Notes under the pieces: model-generated
Databases searched by the model: none
Told to the model about the DNA's origin: nothing
The model's input: the letters and a program-made list of their open reading frames with translations, nothing else
From: Platerodrilus igneus
Lineage: Eukaryota > Arthropoda > Insecta > Coleoptera > Lycidae
Assembly: GCA_036346225.1 (NCBI GenBank)
Contig: JARFIW010001105.1
Location: forward strand, 682,001-746,000
Reading direction: 5' to 3'
Length of the DNA: 64,000 nt
Part shown: positions 57,481 through 64,000 of the stretch, in pieces
How positions within the stretch are numbered: position 1 is the first letter of the stretch
Layout: each line of letters begins with the position of its first letter
Program-made: the position numbers and the translations under genes

Positions 57481-60400
57481 CAAATATAAAAATAGTAATT
57501 TGTAGAAATGTATTTATAAATTGGGAAACAGCGTAAAACTGTTACGGTACAAAAATATGCACGTTACAGAGTATCCGAGGGCAGATGGACCAACTTCCTT
57601 TTCTTGTATATAAAAATTAAAACACATACACTACACTATAATTCATAAACACAATAGTTTTTACACAATACAGTTCCTTTTTGAGTCTTTCTGATCTATA
57701 ACACATGAACATCCAGCAGAGGGTATAGCAGAGAAACTTGGAGCGTGGCACCTGGTGCTTAGAGGAGAATAGAGTCCCGGAATCCTGACCAACCACCAGA
57801 AAGGGTGCCTCATCAATCGGTGCGTATACCAGTAGTTCTGGGTGGCGCCCAGACTGGGCCCTGCTGGTAGTGGTGGTGGAAACGTTAGGCCACTGCTAAA
57901 AGGAAGTAAGCGTAAGGAGACGGGAGATGTTAGGCGCAGCTGCAAACGCAACTAAACACACATTAACTTTACGTCAGACCACCTCGTCACATACATTACA
58001 ACACAATCTTCTATAAAAAATAATGAATAGGTGTCAAAAGAGAGAAATTTTGAACGCATCAACAGAACATACTCAACCTAAAGTCCTAGTTTCAACCTTG
58101 ATTACAGGTAGCAGATATTGTATAAGCGGTAATTGGAAGGAGTTACATAAAAAATTAGAGGAGATGACAAATCCTTTTGCAAGGCAGGAAAACGGCGTCG
58201 ACAGCGACAAGGAATTCAGCACTATCCAGCAGCATCGCAAAATCCAAGATCACAATAATGATGCTATAGATCCGTCGAAAACACTTCAACGTAGCCTATC
58301 TCTAGGGGATGAATATTCAGTCTAGAAAAACATTTAAAAAAAGAAAAAAGGGGTAAAAGGAATCGATGTGGAATACAAAAATTCGCAAATTTATTATACA
58401 ACAAAGCAGAATGCCAAGCAAGTAAAGGGTAATTTAATGAGAGTGGGGAGAGGGTAAAACGCTAGTAGTGCAACTGTCGTCTCCAATAAAATGTGGCTCG
58501 CTTCATACAGCTGCGGCAAAAAATATAACCATTTTTGAAAGTGCCTGGGACGATGTAGAGGGAGGGTTAGAGGAAAAGAAAACAAATAAAGATTACGAGG
58601 TGAATAAAATGGAAAACAAACTCGAAACTTCCTCTACAGACACAGTCCACTCAAAGCGAAATCGAAAAATAAGTTAAATTTCTCGCCAAAGTAGTAAAGG
58701 AAAATTTGAATACAATTGAGATGTCATAAAGACTACTGCTAACTTGAAATGCCTTGTAAAACGAATTAAAACGTATGACGTGCGGGAGGAGAGTAATAGA
58801 GAATGTGATAGTGAAGAACAAGAAAAAAAAGGGAGACATATTGGACGGGTCAATGGGTGTTTCATACTAATTAATTTATGTATAAAAATCACTTACATTC
58901 TCCACCATTACTTGTCTGAGTGAACTGTATTCCAATTATACAATTACATATAGGGCTGCCCATTCACTTCCTTAAATTGTTCACTAAACAAATGACACTA
59001 CCGCATCAAACCACGATCAATGTTAAGATACCGCTTGTCGACCATACTAGCAAGTTAGCGGACACGTGCGATCAATTCCAAAGTTTGTTTACAACTGCCC
59101 ATTTTACAAGGAAAACAGGTGAAGGTAGAAATTAGGATTGATATTACTAAGGTATTTGTGAATGCGCTTAACACATATAAAAAATTAATTACATCCAAAA
59201 TATGTACCCAGACAAACATAACTGAGGTCTTAAAAGTAGAAGCGATTTATGACGTCTTGCTACATGTTGGTTTCAGAGAAGAACTAATGGAGGTCTTGTA
59301 GTGTAACCGACCTGAGGGCTGACCAAACGCCCTCTATAAACGGCACACCGGAAGCCATGATCTAACATCTAGTGGCAGTGGCTCGACGACTCTTACGTTG
59401 TGTTGTTATAATGTAACCCAAATTCACACAGGAAAGATGGCGTTAAGGCGGGAAGGTTTGAAATAAAACTACAGCATTTACCTAACTTGACTTTTAATCA
59501 AAACAATAATCACTAAATAGGTCATTGGCATGAAAGCATAGAAAAATGACATTCAAAGCAAACAGTGACGTACTCAACCTGGGCGATTGGGAAAAGAGCT
59601 CGGCAGAGAAAACCTCAAACTGACTTTACACTTCTAACTGCATTTGGTACATCTCGACAAGGACAGGTGACGTACAGGCACCCAGATCGCCAACATTGAA
59701 TTTGACGGGATGTCAACTGTTACCCAGATATACCACACATGACAATTTGTTACGCTCCCTTTCTGTTAGCGTACTTAAATTACATCGTTTTTGGATCGCT
59801 GTTTGTATGAAGTAAATACTTTCGAATAGTTCAGATTTGTATGCATTTTAACTCGTGTATATTAAGTTAAAGATAGATTAATTGCCGACTGATTTTCATT
59901 AATAAATAAATTGCAAGGAATGAATTTTAAAATGGATTACTCGTCGTATAAATTTTGTTCCTTATGTTGTTATCGAAGTCGAGATAATAGACGATCAGAT
60001 GTTATGGGTAACAACTATTTTATATAAACAGATTGTAGTGTAGTTCTTATTCCATTGAAGGAAAGATGATTTATAGGCGGGTTTACTCGACCGCACGTGC
60101 GGTTTACGGAACATGGACGGACGGACTTAGTGATTACGCGTGCTTTACTAATTGTGTTTTTAGTTGAGTTTCTTTTGAAATAAAAGTTGTAGAACTTGCT
60201 TGCTAAACTTGACCGATTCTTCTTAGGATTAATGTGTGTGCGATGTAGTGTAGTGGTCCCCTTTTTTTTATCAGGGTAAGTGCAATAAACTTGTACAGAA
60301 TTTTTAAAGGAGCCACTTTAGTCAGGTTTTAAACTCCCTAAAACATTTGCAAAATGAAATTGCAAAAGTGTTTAACTCATTCCGTATTAATGATACGTTA

Positions 60401-60489
60401 AATTTACCTTGCATTTAATAATAAGTAAATAAAATATGAACGTACATTTTTTTTTAAAGACGAGATTGTGAGAGTGATCGTGTTTTTAA
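57481..60489. other. Mostly unassigned DNA with short open frames
   Basis: 57565-57612 is the displaced end of the tandem unit of 44493-45163. Short plus-strand frames at 58023-58325, 58468-58677, 58920-59135 and 59119-59301 could be pieces of one decayed gene, but no domain is recognisable. 59302-60489 contains no frame of note; a GGTAAGTG donor-like site lies at 60263. Terminal-looking TGTAACC (59302) and TGTTACG (59748) occur but do not form a provable LTR. Confidence 0.35.
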
Positions 60490-60813
60490 ATGTTTCCCGT
60501 ATTCAAACAATGCCTTTACCAACTGAAATTAGCTTCAGAAGTTGACGAAGTTCTTTCTGCTGAAGCAGATCCGCAATACGAAAACTTATTGGCGGATGTT
60601 TGGATCGGAATTATACTAACTTTAATTGTTCTTAGTTGCGTTTGTTGTATGTGTTCCTGTCTGTTGTACCACAAATTCCAACAATAGAAAAGAAGGATAT
60701 TAGCAACAAGAAATGCACATGGAGGTAAAGTTGGACCCGGCGACGGTGAATCTTTGCCAAGCTACACCACTGCATCCGGTTTACCAAGCTATCAGGAGGT
60801 TTTAGATCAGTAG
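60490..60813 (+). pseudogene. Commissureless-like membrane protein with one in-frame TAG
   Basis: One frame from ATG 60490 to TAG 60811-60813, 107 codons, with a single internal TAG at 60685-60687. Residues ~35-62 form a transmembrane helix ([19 protein letters not shown]) followed by LLYHKFQQ. After the internal stop come basic residues (KRRILATR) and a C-terminal LPSY...GLPSY pair. A short juxtamembrane segment plus helix plus LPSY motifs is the layout of the insect Commissureless family, which sorts Robo receptors to endosomes through LPSY-type motifs. At the stop the family normally has Trp, so TGG to TAG is the likely change. A 5' exon may precede (AG near 60538). Pseudogene, assembly error, or recoding cannot be told apart here. 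Confidence 0.6.
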
Positions 60814-60862
60814 CCGAATTATTCCAATTCTATAGAAACTCTTCCGGTGCTCCTGGTTTTGT

Positions 60863-61402
60863 AAGTTGAACTATTTCATACTTGTTATTACTTTAAATAT
60901 CTATCCGTTGTTTTGCAATATCCTTCGTCGTTTTGATACCTTTTACAATAGAATTGCATGCTATTATTAAAAAAAAAAAGAGAAAAATCAACAATATTGG
61001 ACTACTCATATCAATTGTGTTTATCTATTTATCTTTTGTTATAAGTTTGTTTGATTTATGTTTAATTGGTGTGTGAGGAAACGTTTCTGCTCCTCCTCAA
61101 TATTTCCTTACTTTGTAATAAAAGTTTTGTAATGCCTTTATCGTTATTATATTATATAGTTTATCCAAACAGTTTTTTTACATCTTACAGAGTACGGAAT
61201 AATTTAGACTTTTCATTGCTGCTATGCTTATTCTTTTTTTTTCAGGTTTGTTTGACTATTTTTATTGCAGGTATTGTCACTAATTCCTACAGCCGCGTAT
61301 ATTATATGGTAGTCTGCTTTCTACAACCCCCCCTAATCTCCGATTGAGCCCGGTCATTCCTTGACTTTCTTTGTGTTACGCACGGCTACGAGTCAACGTA
61401 GC
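60863..61402 (+). repeat. Repeat C, right copy
   Basis: Matches the inverted left copy 45209-45868. It starts exactly at a GTAAGTTGAAC splice-donor-like sequence 49 bases after the Commissureless-like stop. It contains two acceptor-like tracts ending CAG (near 61245 and 61270) and CGATTGAGCCCGGTCA (61342-61357, also in repeats A and B), and ends ...ACGTAGC. Confidence 0.7.
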
Positions 61403-63582
61403 AAACTGAAGAAACGTTAGTGTAAACCAGCTAGTCTTTTCTGGTAGGTTCTGAGGTCGGCTAGGCTAATACTACCCAGCTAAAGTTGAAGAGGGGGCAC
61501 CAGGAAGATGACCTGCACCTTGACTACCAATGTTTCTCTCTGCACGGACATAAAACGTTAGTAATATTCAACAAGGCTTAAACACACGCGCCCACATACA
61601 TACATTAACAGTTTCCAGCCCGTGTTACAAAATATTTGACGAAGACTAGCCGACTTCCTATTATTTGCAAAAGGGCACAACTACAAGTACATGGACAAGA
61701 CAACATGAATCATTGAAATGAACTTATGGTATGATTGCGCATGGTTAAAAAGGCGCTGGTTATTGAATTGACTATTTCCAAGATAGTCATATATGCAAGC
61801 GCGAAGGTACGAGATGGTCGATCATACCAGAGGTTCAATTTAATTACATTACAACAATTATCACAAACGTTAAATAGTAGTTAATTATATAGGAACATCG
61901 GCTAGATAATAGGATAAACAAAAAACAAACGTATAATTAAGTTAAACCAGGATGTGAGCAGTGCAGTTGAATATGTGGTTAATATGCTGAAATAAAACAA
62001 TTACACATAAGAAAAATGTAAAATGAATCACAAATATCAAACAAATATAACATATGTTGGTAGCAAATACATATCCAAAATTCTACAGCATAAAAACAAG
62101 CCCAGATGCAGGCGCTAAATCTTTATATAAGTGCATGTTAGTTAAATATATTAAATCTAGTAAGCAAGTGTTAAAATTATTTATTATGACGTACCTTTTA
62201 AAAAATTAAACACATCGTGGCATTACAAATTACAAACAAAATATATACACAACAACGTTGTGCTTAATTCAATTTCTATCTTAAAACCAAAACAAATATA
62301 ACATAGAAATAGAATACTGTTTATATTCAAACTTGCCTAATAATTTGATTCAATATATCTAAGGGATGATGTTGATGCTTTTCATAAATAGCAGCTCGTA
62401 AAATCACAGTAAGGGTACATTTACTATTGGTTCTGCAACAAATGCAATGTAATTGAAGTTCGAACTCTGTATTAAATACTAAATAAACATTATTTCCAAT
62501 AAACAAATATCAGTTTTACTTTGATTAGATACTAAATAAACAATTCAGATACTAAATACCTATTAGTTTTCGATTGTTAAACCTAATCACACTCGTTTAT
62601 ATATAAAACGTGCAATAAAACCGGCATCAAATTCTAAGTCAAAAGCAACAGGTAACACATAAATGTTTCCTTCAATGATTAAATAACTAACGGTTTTATA
62701 ATCAATACCTACATCACACTCAAAACAAGGCTGAAATTACCAGATGTAATCAGGTTACCTTAAATAGCAATTACATTATAAATATAAAACACTACCTTTA
62801 ATAAAACCCGCCAAGTGAAATCTTTCAACCTGCCATCTTGAAATCTAAAAACAACTTGTCAACTCGATCCATCCTCCCTACACATGCGCCCCTTATAATG
62901 TAAATTCTGACATCACGGAATGTGTTCAGAAACCTGCAAGTGGTTACTGAGCTAGTCTAACAAATACCTTTGAATATTGAAATGTACACTATAATATTTG
63001 TAATAATTACCAAGCAATGAGAAATCGACTTAGAAACCCTACGGATCACTATAGTCTTTACAAAACAATGGCCAAAATAAACCTATAAAAGGACAAAGAT
63101 GGTAGGAAGGAAAAACCGAATGTCCGCCAACGTGGACATTATTACGGTCTTGGCGAACTGTAATAAACTTAACGAAAACGCGTTTAAAATTTTTAATTAA
63201 ATATTGTTTTTGTGTAGTTCTCCTTCTCTTATTGTCATTTCGTGTAAATATTATTATTGTTATTAGAAAATTATTAGATTACATGGATTGATTTAGCAGA
63301 TATGTTATTTTTTAAATCGGCGTTTATAATTAATAATTAAATATTCTTGTAGTATACATCAGCGTAACACCTTCCATTTAATAGAAGAACGCAATGCCTA
63401 TTGGGAAATTGATCTACCATTATGTTGGCAAAGGCTAAGATAATGCATATTATAACATAACTGATAACAACTACGGAAATAAAAAAGAATAGACGTGTTT
63501 ACTATATGCTCGTCAACTCTTACAATACCTGTTCTACAAGTGGAAAATATTATTGCAAGTATATTATTAGTTTGATCTCAAT
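61403..63582. other. No recognised gene
   Basis: AT-rich, no frame above about 50 codons with recognisable content, no partner repeat found in the window. Confidence 0.4.
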
Positions 63583-64000
63583 ATGCCTAGAAGTCAACGT
63601 AATCTAAGATCTGCCGTTTCACACAGTGTTGAAAAAGATGATGCTGTTATACTACACGTTGTTAAACTGTTATAGCTTTACCTAGATTTAACGAACTATT
63701 TCCAACAAAATCACTAAACGAATTTCTGAAAAAATTGAAAACGTGTTTAAAGCATTTTCTAATACAATCTAAGACCTACAATCAGAACTTTGTGCTGCAA
63801 AAAGGTTATCAACATTCAAGAAGATAAACTTGACACTTTAGAGCAATATGCAAAACGTAATAGTTTGCGTATTTATGGCCTGCCAGAATCCCCGGATGAA
63901 AATACTGACACTATACTTGTAAATATGTTTCAGGAAAAATTAGGAGTTGTTGTACCCACGTGTTCCACTGATAGAAGTCATCGAATATTATATTGAAAGA
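63583..64000 (+). pseudogene. LINE ORF1 start (coiled coil and RNA-binding region), runs off the window
   Basis: Begins at ATG 63583 (MPRSQRNLRSAVS), then in changing frames a coiled-coil stretch (KRISEKIENVFKAFSNTI near 63720-63765). From 63790 the frame DKLDTLEQYAKRNSLRIYGLPES, DTILVNMFQEKLGV and DRSHRI follows. This is the coiled-coil to RRM transition of ORF1 proteins found in several insect LINE clades. There is an in-frame stop near 63768 and a frame change near 63800, so this copy is likely dead. Confidence 0.65.

Noticed and set aside
58023..59301. Row of short plus-strand frames that might be a host gene
   Set aside because: No shared domain, no convincing splice sites linking them, and composition typical of decayed element DNA.
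59302..59760. Possible solo LTR starting TGTAACC
   Set aside because: No matching end, target duplication or second copy in the window.

Overview
This window is AT-rich eukaryotic DNA, almost certainly from an insect with a repeat-rich genome. Beetle-like is my guess; the order cannot be fixed from the sequence. Evidence: spliced genes, conserved animal nuclear genes (Pyroxd1, mRpS18B, a kinesin, a Commissureless-like protein), and a dense layer of Penelope, BEL/Pao, Ty3/Gypsy, Copia, several LINE clades, hAT, PIF/Harbinger and mariner-type sequences. There are no prokaryotic features.

Host genes are few. The last exon of a plus-strand kinesin lies at 6668-7591, behind an intron full of transposons. 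At 40436-42384 two intact minus-strand genes, mRpS18B then Pyroxd1, are separated by 8 bases and look like one dicistronic unit. At 60490-60813 there is a Commissureless-like reading frame, intact except for one TAG where the family normally has tryptophan.

Layout. 1-6440: a broken LINE inserted in a mariner-type transposase gene, then a Penelope-like element (PLE) with an inverted copy of its own 3' end, an inserted LINE and a hammerhead-like motif. 6668-10000: kinesin exon and unique-looking DNA. 10355-20417: degenerate multi-copy arthropod element genes, one split by a non-coding repeat (A) that itself holds a PLE-derived fragment; then a two-gene Harbinger-type element. 20768-25140: SINE, LINE and Copia debris. 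25143-33010: a PLE split by a young 5.97-kb BEL/Pao element with 5-bp target duplication. 33011-40183: Copia, LINE and BEL fragments, a tRNA-derived SINE and an LTR-like insert. 40436-42384: the host gene pair. 43119-61402: repeats B and C, a complete hAT element (3.78 kb, 8-bp duplication), a young 6.71-kb Ty3/Gypsy element (4-bp duplication), and the Commissureless-like frame. 63583-end: start of another LINE.

The most interesting item is the Gypsy element. Downstream of integrase it carries an ADP-ribosylhydrolase-type macrodomain (OARD1/TARG1-like, with both expected catalytic residues) followed by a CCCH zinc finger, and the reading frame continues through the polypurine tract into the 3' LTR. 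Its LTRs differ at only two positions in 586, so this is recent cargo.
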